Assembly (NCBI RefSeq): GCF_003534205.1 | Contig: NZ_CP011102.1 | Span: 186,001-250,000 of the forward strand | Direction of reading: 5' to 3' | Length of the DNA stretch: 64,000 nt | Origin: Listeria weihenstephanensis | GTDB taxonomy: Bacteria > Bacillota > Bacilli > Lactobacillales > Listeriaceae | Shown: positions 8,610 through 17,123 of the stretch, one piece after another | How positions within the stretch are numbered: the stretch's first letter is position 1 | Layout: every line of letters begins with the position of its first letter | Notes under the pieces: generated by a model | The model's database searches: none | Told to the model about the DNA's origin: nothing | What the model saw: the letters and a program-made list of their open reading frames with translations, nothing else | Translations under genes and position numbers: made by a program

Positions 8610-10070
8610 TTATTCAATAGTTTCCTGATACCTATCTTTAATAATATCCGCTAATTGTTTGAAATCACGATCGGCTGGTGGAACATGCCAGACCAATACT
8701 TCCACTTCACCAGGTACTTCCACTGGGAAATCACTAATAATTAAATCATATTGTGGCCAATGTTCCTTAGGCTCTAATTCTTCGCAAAATATAATAGATT
8801 CTTCAGAGTAAAACTGTCGAATTTGTCCTTTTAAATATTCTTCCCAAATAAAACCGCTTTTCGAAATAATTTTTACGCGTAACCGATTAGTAAGCGTTTC
8901 GTTTAATAAACTAATATTAAATAAGTTATGAATATAGGTCGCAATAACATCCTTATTATCTCTAATAAAAAAATACTCTGGTATACGTTCATACTTTTGA
9001 AGAACATTTTTAATTTCAGGGATGGTAATGATATCGGGTAACAATTTTTTCGAGAAATAATCTATATCTAGAATAAGATTTGTTTTTTTCACAAAATTAA
9101 AGCGAGTTAAATAATCAAGTACTGCAAGTTCGACAATTTCGGTATTAAGCATCCGACTATCGAGCAATGAAATGAGGTTTTCTGTGAGGTGTACCCGATG
9201 TTTACGAAATTGTTGGTGATATTTAATTCGTTTTTTTGTATGTTCCAGTGTCAAATCTGTAAAAGTGCATAAAAAACTGATATTTAGAATGACATAGCGC
9301 TCGATTAACTCGATAGGAGCACCCAGAAACTGTTCAAGGTCACTAAAATCTAACTGATCGGTATTGTAAAAATTATAAATATCATCAATCGCTTCTTTCT
9401 CTTCATTGCTCAGTTCAGCAGCATGCCCCTGTGTTATACGAGTTAAACAAATACTGATTGCAATAGCATACTCCATCCGAGTACTAAGTGAAAAAAAGAC
9501 ACCCATATGTTTTTCAAATTTCTGAATAAAGTGGTTGATACTTTCATAATCATTATCTTCGTTAATCCAGCCAGAATAAGGATAGCTTTTGCTAAAAAGG
9601 TGAAAAAAGAAAAAACGAATATTAATTTCATTGCCCTCGATTTGCAAAGGGGCATTGTTTAAGATTAGCCTACTGCGAGCTAAAAAAGTATCTACTTCTT
9701 TTAGTTTTAAATAAAAAGAAGCAAGGCTAATATAATGTTTTTCCGTCCAATTGGCAATTGTCAGCTTTTCATCATTAAAGACAGATAAGGAAAGTTCAAA
9801 TAAATCGCTCTCCGTAATCATATAGGCAGTCAAATAGTCAAAATTAACTTTGGGGGCGACTTTTAAAAATAGACGCTTGTCTTCTTCAAATATATGTGCG
9901 AGTTCTACAGGGAGGATAGAATTTAATAGCTTTACATCTGCATTTAATGTATTAAGAGAACACTGAACCTGCTCACTAAGCTTATTTTTACTCAACGATT
10001 TTTCCGTGAAGAACAAGAGATTAAGCAATGTTAACCTTCGATATTCGGATGCAGTAATAATATTTTTCAT
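8610..10070 (-). CDS. Mga-like transcriptional regulator
   Basis: The protein has 486 residues. The N-terminus holds a winged HTH (RRLTLLNLLFFTEKSLSKN and SLNTLNADVKLLN), followed by a long helical middle without obvious PRD phosphorylation histidines. The C-terminus (PQYDLIISDFPVEV, ~440) resembles a degenerate EIIB-like domain. This is the layout of Mga/AtxA-type virulence and surface-protein regulators. AAGGGAG precedes the start. It is divergent from the first Crp-like regulator. Targets are unknown; the WxL genes and the surface cluster nearby are plausible. Confidence 0.7.
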   Translation of the reverse strand: MKNIITASEYRRLTLLNLLFFTEKSLSKNKLSEQVQCSLNTLNADVKLLNSILPVELAHIFEEDKRLFLKVAPKVNFDYLTAYMITESDLFELSLSVFNDEKLTIANWTEKHYISLASFYLKLKEVDTFLARSRLILNNAPLQIEGNEINIRFFFFHLFSKSYPYSGWINEDNDYESINHFIQKFEKHMGVFFSLSTRMEYAIAISICLTRITQGHAAELSNEEKEAIDDIYNFYNTDQLDFSDLEQFLGAPIELIERYVILNISFLCTFTDLTLEHTKKRIKYHQQFRKHRVHLTENLISLLDSRMLNTEIVELAVLDYLTRFNFVKKTNLILDIDYFSKKLLPDIITIPEIKNVLQKYERIPEYFFIRDNKDVIATYIHNLFNISLLNETLTNRLRVKIISKSGFIWEEYLKGQIRQFYSEESIIFCEELEPKEHWPQYDLIISDFPVEVPGEVEVLVWHVPPADRDFKQLADIIKDRYQETIE

Positions 10071-10173
10071 TAGAATTCTCCCTTCTAATCTTGTAAAGAT
10101 ACTTTAATAGTAAAGGCTTTAGAATAAAATCGCAAATATTGCGATAGTAAAAAATTATACAAAAATCAAAAAC

Positions 10174-10256
10174 TTCGCGAAATAGTAATAAATACACTAA
10201 AAAAATCCATTTATCTAGAAAAAGAGAGGCATCTATCCATGATAGTATCGATATTG
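10174..10256 (+). promoter_or_regulatory. Type I promoter element, copy a
   Basis: TTCGCGAAATAGTAA at 10174 is followed by CTAGAAAAA at 10215 and TGATAGTAT at 10240, upstream of the first Crp-like gene. The same three blocks in the same order occur at 11146 and 12660. TGATAGTAT could be an extended -10. Confidence 0.55.
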
Positions 10257-10299
10257 TATTAAGCATACAAAGATAATAATGGAAAGAGAGACGAAAAAT

Positions 10300-11019
10300 A
10301 TGAAACAGCAAGCAGTTGAAATGGATTTTCTGTATAGGGCAGATGTAGTAAAAGAAGATTTTAGCAAAGAAAAACTACTTCAATTTTTACAAAATGATCA
10401 GATATATCCTATTAAAGGGAGCGTCAAGCAATACAAAAAATACGAACAGATTATTTTGGAATCAGAGGCAGTGGAGGAAACTTTCTTTATTGTATCTGGT
10501 TATATCATGGCTACCAAAGGCAATAAGCGCGTTGTTGGTTTCTATACGGAAGAAGACGTTATCGGGCTTGAAGATTTGATGCTAAACAGTCAGTCCCACT
10601 ATTCTTTTGAAGCAATTTCAGATGAAGTTTCAGTGATTAGGTATGATAAAGGAGATATCATCGAAAAAATGTTAAACGCGCAAGAAGGTTATTTCTATCA
10701 TTATGTACACATGCAAAACTACGTCCTTCAAATGATGAAACGAGAACAATTATTACGACTGCCATCAGAACAACGCATTAGTTTGGCTTTATTCAGATTA
10801 TCCCAAAAATATGGCAAGAGAATTTTAAAAACCAATAAGACGATCTTTCCGAAACCTATTAATAAAGGCATGATCGCTAAATATACGAACTTGAACCCAA
10901 ATACAATCACGGCCGTATTTCAAAAATTGCAAGCAGAGAAAATTGTGGAGTCCATGCATAGATCAATGCATATAGATCTTTTGAGGCTAGAGGAGAAGCT
11001 CGGAGATGTATTGAATTGA
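10300..11019 (+). CDS. Crp/Fnr-family regulator (PrfA-like), first paralogue
   Basis: About 239 residues. An N-terminal cyclic-nucleotide-binding-like barrel includes YKKYEQIILESEAVEETFF and SGYIMATKGNKRVV. A long C-helix (YVHMQNYVLQMMKREQLL) and a C-terminal winged HTH (MIAKYTNLNPNTITAVFQKL) follow. The layout matches PrfA and other listerial Crp/Fnr proteins. I prefer the ATG at 10300; the one at 10279 lacks a ribosome site. It is clearly paralogous to the protein at 11776 (shared RLPSEQRISLAL, NPNTIT). Ligand unknown. It is a candidate regulator of the repeated promoter elements nearby. Confidence 0.8.
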   Translation: MKQQAVEMDFLYRADVVKEDFSKEKLLQFLQNDQIYPIKGSVKQYKKYEQIILESEAVEETFFIVSGYIMATKGNKRVVGFYTEEDVIGLEDLMLNSQSHYSFEAISDEVSVIRYDKGDIIEKMLNAQEGYFYHYVHMQNYVLQMMKREQLLRLPSEQRISLALFRLSQKYGKRILKTNKTIFPKPINKGMIAKYTNLNPNTITAVFQKLQAEKIVESMHRSMHIDLLRLEEKLGDVLN

Positions 11020-11145
11020 TTCGTTTATTCTCTAGTGTTGTCCTTGTTAAAGCATAAACAGACAAAGGATATAACTGGGATTTGAAGGAGCTAAAAGGGA
11101 GTCTTTGTTACTAAATGACACGGATAATCAGAAAAGAAATCAAAG

Positions 11146-11226
11146 TTCGCAAAATAGTAACAAACGGAATGAAGTACTCTAGAAATGCAGAACATGAGAA
11201 TTTCAAAGCTTGATAGAATTAGAGTG
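11146..11226 (+). promoter_or_regulatory. Type I promoter element, copy b (orphan)
   Basis: TTCGCAAAATAGTAA at 11146, CTAGAAATG at 11179 and TGATAGAATTAGAGT at 11211 repeat the blocks of copy a. TGA-TAGAAT is a good extended -10. No gene follows within 500 bases on this strand, so it appears to be an orphan promoter or the remains of a duplication. Confidence 0.5.
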
Positions 11227-11409
11227 TCCTGAAAACTGGACTGAAGATGTTCCTTCTCCAAAATGACACAACATATACAGGTGCAACAATGAAGGTTAGC
11301 ACATTCAAAAATTCTACACCCTAAGAAAAATCAAAACAACAACAGCCACAGTAAGCTTATAGCATATGATAAAGCAGGTAAACATCTAGAAATATCAATA
11401 GTAATAATC
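11227..11409. other. Non-coding stretch between the paralogous regulators
   Basis: No convincing gene was found here on either strand. Short frames lack ribosome sites and family motifs. It separates the orphan promoter copy b from the diverged repeat element to its right. Together with those it makes up the 756-base gap between the two Crp-like genes. Confidence 0.5.
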
Positions 11410-11577
11410 CGAGTAAAATAAACAAAGGCTGAGAGTTTGGGATATAGCCCAAATAAATCGCCCACAGTATGCGCAGTTCTCCAGCTTCCATCAAATCTCC
11501 TGAATACAGACACTTTCGCTCATTTTGTGTAAAGCTTGATTTTCGTCTTACTCAAATTAATGGGTAAGGCGATTTTT
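11410..11577 (-). repeat. Diverged, arm-deleted copy of the repeat found at 58908
   Basis: Read on the minus strand, this segment follows the element at 58908-59118 block by block. It has a terminator-like hairpin, GCTTTACACAAAATGAGCG, GTATTCAGGAGATTTG, ATGGAAGCTGGAGAACTG, GCATACTG, then GCGATTTATTTGGGCTAT. The right arm of the inverted repeat is missing, so it is a decayed copy. Confidence 0.65.
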
Positions 11578-11660
11578 ATCTCGATTAGAGTTTGTACCAG
11601 ACGATGTAATAAAAGGTCATAAACTATTTCAAACCAGCAGCTACTTGTCTAGTTTTTCTA

Positions 11661-11730
11661 AAGAAATGAAAAATAAAATCAAGTTATTAGAAAAATCCGA
11701 TTTTTAATACATCAGCTGTTAAAGTATAAG
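11661..11730 (+). promoter_or_regulatory. Type II promoter element, copy c
   Basis: AATCAAGTTATTAGAAAAAT, then TCCGATTTTTAATAC and TGTTAAAGTATAAG at 11717, matches the exopolysaccharide promoter elements. It stands ~50 bases before the second Crp-like gene, which it presumably drives. Confidence 0.5.
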
Positions 11731-11775
11731 TAGGCAGAGGAAAGCAAACAATAATTTTGAAGGAGGCAAACATAG

Positions 11776-12492
11776 ATGAGGAATAAGGTAGAAGAAATGC
11801 AGTTTTTATATAACCAAGAAAATATCGAAAGTCAATTTAGTAAAGAAAAATTCCGAAGCTTTTTACAAGAAGATAAGATTTTTCCGCTACAAGGTGTTAA
11901 AAAGAAATACCGGAAAAGCGAGATCATCATCGGTGAAAACGAAGAAATCAACGAAATTTATTTTATCGAATCAGGACATATTATCGCTACGAAAGATGGC
12001 GAAAAAGCAATTGACTTCTTTGCAGGTAAAGATATACTCGGCTTAACAAACTTACTACTTGGAAGCGCGGCTGAATATTCCTACCAGGTCATCTCAAGTG
12101 AACTAGTCGTTACGAAATATGAGAAAGAAGACATCATCGAGAAGGTAATCAACACACAAGAAGGCTACTTTTATCACTACGTGCACATGCAAAATCAAGT
12201 AGGCCGGATGATGGAAAAAGAAGATCTACTCAGACTCCCCTCTGAACAGCGAATTAGCCTGGCCTTACTTAGCCTCGGGAATAAGTTTGGTGAAGAAACG
12301 AGCGACCAAGATATGATCTGTTTTCCAAAGCCAATCAGTAAAGGCATGATCGCCCAATACACGAACCTCAACCCCAACACGATTACCAACGTACTACAAA
12401 AACTCCAAGAAGAAGAAATTATTTACCCAGTCAGACGCGCCATCTACATAGACGCGTATAAACTTGAAGAAAAATTAAAAGGTCTTTTATAA
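11776..12492 (+). CDS. Crp/Fnr-family regulator (PrfA-like), second paralogue
   Basis: The protein has 238 residues. It aligns over its whole length with the regulator at 10300: MQFLYNQENIESQFSKEKF, the effector barrel, QEGYFYHYVHMQN, RLPSEQRISLALL and the HTH IAQYTNLNPNTITNVLQKL. The recognition helix is nearly the same (TITNVLQKL versus TITAVFQKL), so the two may read the same operator. GAAGGAGG precedes the ATG. It lies between copies of the shared promoter element, upstream of the secreted protein and exopolysaccharide genes. Confidence 0.82.
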   Translation: MRNKVEEMQFLYNQENIESQFSKEKFRSFLQEDKIFPLQGVKKKYRKSEIIIGENEEINEIYFIESGHIIATKDGEKAIDFFAGKDILGLTNLLLGSAAEYSYQVISSELVVTKYEKEDIIEKVINTQEGYFYHYVHMQNQVGRMMEKEDLLRLPSEQRISLALLSLGNKFGEETSDQDMICFPKPISKGMIAQYTNLNPNTITNVLQKLQEEEIIYPVRRAIYIDAYKLEEKLKGLL

Positions 12493-12522
12493 CATAATAG
12501 TATTCATAAGGTACTTAATAAA

Positions 12523-12592
12523 ATGATGAAAAACATCAATTATTAGGAAACAACAAGTTTTTAAGGATTTAGATGATAAGCTAGTATTAGAA
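12523..12592 (+). promoter_or_regulatory. Type II promoter element, copy d (followed by a lost gene start)
   Basis: ACATCAATTATTAGGAAAC, GTTTTTAAGGATTTAG and TGATAAGCTAGTATTAG at 12574 match copies f to h. A strong ribosome site (GAAAGGGAGG) follows, but the frame after it closes within about a dozen codons. The element therefore survives without its gene. The rest of the gap up to 12850 holds type I copy e and a ribosome site only. Confidence 0.5.
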
Positions 12593-12659
12593 AGGGAGGT
12601 GAGGCATTCTTACAGAGTATCTACCAGCACAGGGACGAAATTAAAAAAGTGTAACAGTG

Positions 12660-12742
12660 TTCGAAAAGTAGTAACAAAAAGCAAGTTTAATTCTATTTAA
12701 CTAGAAAACACAAAACACAAGTACTGTTAAAATTAACGGTAG
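12660..12742 (+). promoter_or_regulatory. Type I promoter element, copy e
   Basis: TTCGAAAAGTAGTAACAAAA at 12660, CTAGAAAAC at 12701 and TGTTAAAATTAA at 12725 repeat the blocks of copies a and b. It stands ~110 bases before the secreted repeat protein. TGT-TAAAAT would serve as an extended -10. Confidence 0.55.
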
Positions 12743-12850
12743 AGGTAATAAAGTTTACATGAATAACTGGATTTCATGCAATTAAACATCGGAATAAAGA
12801 CGGAATATTAATTTTATTCAAAAAATACGAATTATAGAGGAGAAATAAAT

Positions 12851-15169
12851 ATGAAAAATACAGGTAAAAAAATCGCAGTAGGTATCTTAACAACAGCCAT
12901 CGTAACATCGCAAATACTTCCAACATCTATGAGTTTATTTCCAAAACAAGCAGCAGGAACAAACGCGAAAGCAGCAGAAGGAATTCAAACAAAAGTAGCA
13001 CCCGTTTATCCAGTAGGAAGCACCAACATGTACAAGGACTTTAGTGGAGACCTAACGGCAGGCGGTAACCCTTACTTTAATGATGTGAGGATTAAAGACG
13101 ACGTGCTTTATGTGAATATGACAAAAATTTATAAAGGATATGGAATTGAAGTTATTTCGCAAGATGGAGTCATCAAACGTTCGTATAAAACGGCTGCAAC
13201 TAATGCACCGCAAGAATTTTCAATGAGTCTTAAAACAGTAGTAAACAGTGGGACTCTCACATTCAAAACATTAAAACCGGATGGCACATATGAGCGTGCT
13301 ACTTCCAGTAATCTTAACTTAGTTCAGACAGGAAATGCTGGATTAGCATTATATGGTCAAGCCGTATATAACCTCTATAGTGACACAGCCTTTAATCAAT
13401 TAGGTGCAGGAATCACACAAGCAGATATTAATACAGCGAAAAACCTAGCTTCTGGTGCCTTAACCTCTGCAGAAAAAACAAGATTGACGAACCTTTTAAA
13501 TGCGGCACAAGCATTACTAAATGAAAGCGCAGCTACGGATACAGCAGCACGTAACGCAGTCAACGCATTATACAACAACAACGATCCAAAAGCAGACACA
13601 GTGAAAGATACAACAGATCAAGCGGCTATTGATGACGCACGAATTTTGGTCGATAAAGTCACGGATCTAACGACTAAAACAGCGCTAGAAGCTGATTTAA
13701 AAAGAGCGCAAGACTTATTAGATGCTCGTGAAACAGCAGTAGAAACAGATGCGATAAAAAAAGCAGTCAATGAATTATTCGTGAATGATACGACATCAAG
13801 TGAAGCAATTAAAGAATCAACAAATCAAGCAAAAATTGACGCGCTTCAAGAGCAAATCGACGCGATCAAAGATACCGATGTAAAAGCAACGCTACAAAGT
13901 GATTTAAATCTAGCGCAACAACTATTAAATGACCGTAATGAAGCTTTAGCAACAGACAAAGACAATCAAATTTTAGGCCAATTCCTAGTCAATCAGTTAT
14001 TCCAAGACAACAAACCAGCAACAGATAAAATCAAAACAACAACAAACCAAGATAAAATTGACGAAGCCCAAGTACAAATTGATCTTATCCAAGATGCGAC
14101 AGCAAAAGCAGCGCTACAAAAAGACCTAGACCGTGCGCAAGTACTTTTAAATGAAAAAAATGCAGCGGAACAAGCGATCAAAGATGAAGCGGCAACAAAA
14201 GCAGTAGCAGAGTTATTTACCGAAAATAACCCAGAAACAGGCGCAATTAAAGAAACAACCGATCAAAAAGCAATTGACGAAGCACAAAAAGCAATCGATG
14301 CAGTAACAGATGCAGATAAAAAAGCAGGATTACAAACGAACTTAGATAAAGCAAAAGAATTACTCGCTAACCAGTCTGCAACGACAGGTACGATTACAAG
14401 TAATGACTTCACGATTGGTACAGATAAATATGTCACAGGAAGCTATACAGGCGATGTAGCACGCATTTCCCTTATCCAAGATGGCACGGAATATAAAGGC
14501 GCGTCCCTTAAAAATGGCGAATTCAACTTTTACGCGGTGGATAAAAAAATCAATAAGACGCACGAAATCATCATGGTAGCTTACGATAAAAATGGCAAAG
14601 AATTATCCCGCGAACAAGTGAAATTCATTGTAGCGACGGAAGGTAAAATTACACCAGTTGAGATGACAATTCCAGGCGACAACAACATTACAGGAACATA
14701 TACAGGCGATGTGTCTAAAATTGAAGTAACCGTAACAAATGCAGCGAAAGAAACAAAGACATACAAAGGCGGTACAGTAGCAGACGGAGCATTCAAATTC
14801 TACTCTAGCGATAAAGTAACAAAAGCAACCGATGTCGTTGTTGTCAAAGCATACGATAACGTTGGTAAATTACTGGATACAAAAACCGTTAAAATCAAAA
14901 CAAACGCACCAACAACAGGAACAATCACACCAGATACGTTTAAATTAGGAACAAGTAACATTACAGGAAAAATGACTGGCGATGTGAAATCACTGAAAGT
15001 AACTGTAGGTACAGACACATACGGTGGAGGCACATTAAACGCAGATGGCACATTTAAATTCTACGCACAAGACAAAGTGAAAAATAGCGATACAGTCGTA
15101 ACTATTTCAGCCTATGACAAAGCAGGAAAACTTCTAGATAGCCAAACAGTAACAGTAGAGCCTAAATAA
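12851..15169 (+). CDS. Secreted protein with Cry1Ac domain VI-like helical repeats and Ig-like repeats
   Basis: The protein has 772 residues. A signal peptide ends near AKAAEG (~40), followed by a ~150-residue unique domain. From ~190 to 510 there are about five helical repeats of ~70 residues, each with a QAxIDxAQxxIDxxxD-like helix and a DLxxAQxLLN helix. These are the repeats annotated in Listeria as toxin Cry1Ac domain D-VI-related. Three Ig-like repeats follow (~512, ~602, ~690), each with GTIT/KIT, TGxYTGDV and FKFYxxDK. There is no LPXTG, GW or transmembrane anchor, so it is probably released or held non-covalently. It precedes the exopolysaccharide genes. Confidence 0.8.
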   Translation: MKNTGKKIAVGILTTAIVTSQILPTSMSLFPKQAAGTNAKAAEGIQTKVAPVYPVGSTNMYKDFSGDLTAGGNPYFNDVRIKDDVLYVNMTKIYKGYGIEVISQDGVIKRSYKTAATNAPQEFSMSLKTVVNSGTLTFKTLKPDGTYERATSSNLNLVQTGNAGLALYGQAVYNLYSDTAFNQLGAGITQADINTAKNLASGALTSAEKTRLTNLLNAAQALLNESAATDTAARNAVNALYNNNDPKADTVKDTTDQAAIDDARILVDKVTDLTTKTALEADLKRAQDLLDARETAVETDAIKKAVNELFVNDTTSSEAIKESTNQAKIDALQEQIDAIKDTDVKATLQSDLNLAQQLLNDRNEALATDKDNQILGQFLVNQLFQDNKPATDKIKTTTNQDKIDEAQVQIDLIQDATAKAALQKDLDRAQVLLNEKNAAEQAIKDEAATKAVAELFTENNPETGAIKETTDQKAIDEAQKAIDAVTDADKKAGLQTNLDKAKELLANQSATTGTITSNDFTIGTDKYVTGSYTGDVARISLIQDGTEYKGASLKNGEFNFYAVDKKINKTHEIIMVAYDKNGKELSREQVKFIVATEGKITPVEMTIPGDNNITGTYTGDVSKIEVTVTNAAKETKTYKGGTVADGAFKFYSSDKVTKATDVVVVKAYDNVGKLLDTKTVKIKTNAPTTGTITPDTFKLGTSNITGKMTGDVKSLKVTVGTDTYGGGTLNADGTFKFYAQDKVKNSDTVVTISAYDKAGKLLDSQTVTVEPK

Positions 15170-15180
15170 AATGCTGAAAT

Positions 15181-15220
15181 GAGTGGCGAAAAATCAATAA
15201 TTTATCGCCACTCATTTTTT
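15181..15220 (+). terminator. Terminator after the secreted repeat protein
   Basis: A perfect stem GAGTGGCGA / TCGCCACTC is followed by ATTTTTT. It isolates the secreted protein gene from the lipoprotein/exopolysaccharide unit. Confidence 0.9.
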
Positions 15221-15224
15221 AAAA

Positions 15225-15292
15225 TTGACAATGAAAATCAATTATCTAGAATCGAGCGGTTTTAGAGGAATTGGATGATAAGCTAGTAGTAG
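15225..15292 (+). promoter_or_regulatory. Type II promoter element, copy f
   Basis: TTGACA at 15225 and TAGAAT at 15247 are 16 bases apart. The element continues with GGTTTTAGAGGAATTGG and TGATAAGCTAGTAGTAG at 15276. It drives the lipoprotein gene and probably the dehydrogenase and initiating transferase behind it. Confidence 0.6.
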
Positions 15293-15338
15293 ATCAAGAA
15301 CAACTAACCTCAAAACAAGAAAGGAAGAACCCCATTTT

Positions 15339-15791
15339 ATGAAAAAGAAAAGTTGGATGACATTACTTGCGCTAAGTCTAACCTTAGTAGCTATCATGAT
15401 TGGCTGTGGAAAAACGACAAGCAATGATATCGGTAAAACAAGGACGGCAAACGATCTCGAAATAACGCTCAGCAATGTAGAGATGAAAGATAGTAACAAT
15501 GATAACAAGCAAATGGCAAAGATTGATTTTTCTGTTAAAAACATCGGTAAAGAAGTATCAGGCGCTGGAGCTGGTGACTTTGTAATCCAAACAGAGGACG
15601 GGAAAAAACATCAAGTTTACGGACTAAATGCCAATAACTTTGGCGATGAGATTGCAGAAGATAAGATGCTAAAAGGTTCAGGGTACTACGAAATCCCCAC
15701 GAAACAAAAACAATTCACAGTCCTTTACGAGCCAAACACGGAAGAATCCATGGACAAAATTGCATGGATGATTACAGTTCCCTCTAAATAA
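15339..15791 (+). CDS. Lipoprotein with DUF4352-like domain
   Basis: The protein has 150 residues. A lipoprotein signal peptide ends in a lipobox-like VAIMIGCG with Cys at ~23. The remainder is an Ig-like DUF4352 (telokin-like) domain: conserved LEITLSNVEM, KIDFSVKNIG and a C-terminal FTVLYEPN strand. Exposed on the outer face of the membrane; role unknown. AAAGGAAG precedes the ATG. Its promoter element is the same as those of the exopolysaccharide genes, so it is probably part of that programme. Confidence 0.75.
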   Translation: MKKKSWMTLLALSLTLVAIMIGCGKTTSNDIGKTRTANDLEITLSNVEMKDSNNDNKQMAKIDFSVKNIGKEVSGAGAGDFVIQTEDGKKHQVYGLNANNFGDEIAEDKMLKGSGYYEIPTKQKQFTVLYEPNTEESMDKIAWMITVPSK

Positions 15792-15831
15792 TTATCCTCG
15801 AATAACCAAAATAAGAAAGGCGGAATTTTAA

Positions 15832-17103
15832 ATGAAGATTACAGTTGTAGGTCTTGGCTATATTGGATTACCAACGGCGATTCTTTTTGCGAAATATGGC
15901 AATAAGGTAACAGGTGTTGACTTGTCACCAGTGATGACGGCGAATCTGAATGCCGGCTTGATTCATATTGAAGAACCAGGTTTGACCAAAGATTTGAATG
16001 AAGCACTCGCACTTGGAAATTTTCAGGCAAGTACGACTCCAGTCAGCGCTGACGCCTATATTATCGCTGTTCCTACGCCAAACAAAGACGATCTGTATAA
16101 ATCATGCGACACAGCATATATAGAATCCGCGCTAACTAGCTTCCTCTCATCTTTGAAGAAACACGACACGATCATCGTCGAATCAACCATTGCACCACGA
16201 ACGATGGTAGATGTGGTTCAACCGCTTATCGAAAATGAAGGCTTCACGGTAGGCGAAGATATCTACCTAGCGCATTGTCCCGAGCGAGTTTTGCCAGGAA
16301 ATATCATGCATGAATTAGTGCATAACCCGCGAATCATCGGAGGTATCACCGAAAAATGTACCGAAAAAGCCACTGCAGTATATGGTGCGTTTGTGGAAGG
16401 CGAAATTATCAAAGCTCAAGCAGGCGAAGCAGAACTCAGCAAATTGATGGAAAATACGTTCCGCGATGTCAATATCGCGCTTGCAAACGAGCTTGCCAAA
16501 ATTAGTTACCACCTTGGAATCGATGCCTTACGAGTAATCGAGATGGCCAACAAACATCCGCGTGTGAACTTGCACCAACCAGGACCAGGCGTTGGAGGAC
16601 ACTGTCTAGCAGTAGATCCGTACTTCGTTATCGCAGTAGCTCCAGAACAATCACCGTTAATGCAAACCGCGCGCGAAGTCAACAATAGTATGCCAGCCCA
16701 TGTGGTGGCGCAAGTGAAGGCGATGATGGCAGAACAAGATGGCAACACAGTGACGCTATTTGGCCTAACCTATAAAGGAAATATCGATGACATCCGCGAA
16801 AGCCCAGCAATGGAAATCAAAGAATTGTTAACAGAGTCAGGATTTAACGTCAAAGCTTTCGATCCGCACGTGATCTCAGCTACATTAACAGGCGAAGAAG
16901 CATGTGAAGACAGTTCGTTGATCGTCGTACTAAGCGACCACAGCGAGTTCTGTGAGATTCCAACCAATTACACAGATAAAATGCGTACTCAAGTGATTTT
17001 TGACACAAAAAATACCGTTCAAACAGTAGGTGAAGATGTGACGTATTACAACTATGGTAACCTGCATCAAGCAAAAAAACAGCAACAAGCAGTAACAATT
17101 TAA
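15832..17103 (+). CDS. UDP-N-acetyl-D-mannosamine dehydrogenase (WecC type)
   Basis: The protein has 423 residues, the normal length for nucleotide-sugar 6-dehydrogenases. An N-terminal Rossmann motif VVGLGYIGLPTA, a central AHCPERVLPGN and the catalytic Cys (~258) in GVGGHCLAVDPYF are present. The motif set favours the UDP-ManNAc dehydrogenase branch over UDP-glucose dehydrogenase. It would supply UDP-ManNAcA for the polysaccharide. The partner UDP-GlcNAc 2-epimerase (WecB/MnaA) is not in the window and must come from elsewhere. Confidence 0.85.
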   Translation: MKITVVGLGYIGLPTAILFAKYGNKVTGVDLSPVMTANLNAGLIHIEEPGLTKDLNEALALGNFQASTTPVSADAYIIAVPTPNKDDLYKSCDTAYIESALTSFLSSLKKHDTIIVESTIAPRTMVDVVQPLIENEGFTVGEDIYLAHCPERVLPGNIMHELVHNPRIIGGITEKCTEKATAVYGAFVEGEIIKAQAGEAELSKLMENTFRDVNIALANELAKISYHLGIDALRVIEMANKHPRVNLHQPGPGVGGHCLAVDPYFVIAVAPEQSPLMQTAREVNNSMPAHVVAQVKAMMAEQDGNTVTLFGLTYKGNIDDIRESPAMEIKELLTESGFNVKAFDPHVISATLTGEEACEDSSLIVVLSDHSEFCEIPTNYTDKMRTQVIFDTKNTVQTVGEDVTYYNYGNLHQAKKQQQAVTI

Positions 17104-17123
17104 AATAAAGGACGTGAACGCAG

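Noticed and set aside
11331..11513. 60-codon minus-strand frame between the Crp-like genes
   Set aside because: It overlaps the decayed repeat element and lacks translation signals.
13390..14380. Regular repeats resembling a CRISPR array
   Set aside because: They are coding repeats of ~70 residues in one long reading frame with variable DNA sequence, not short identical repeats with spacers.
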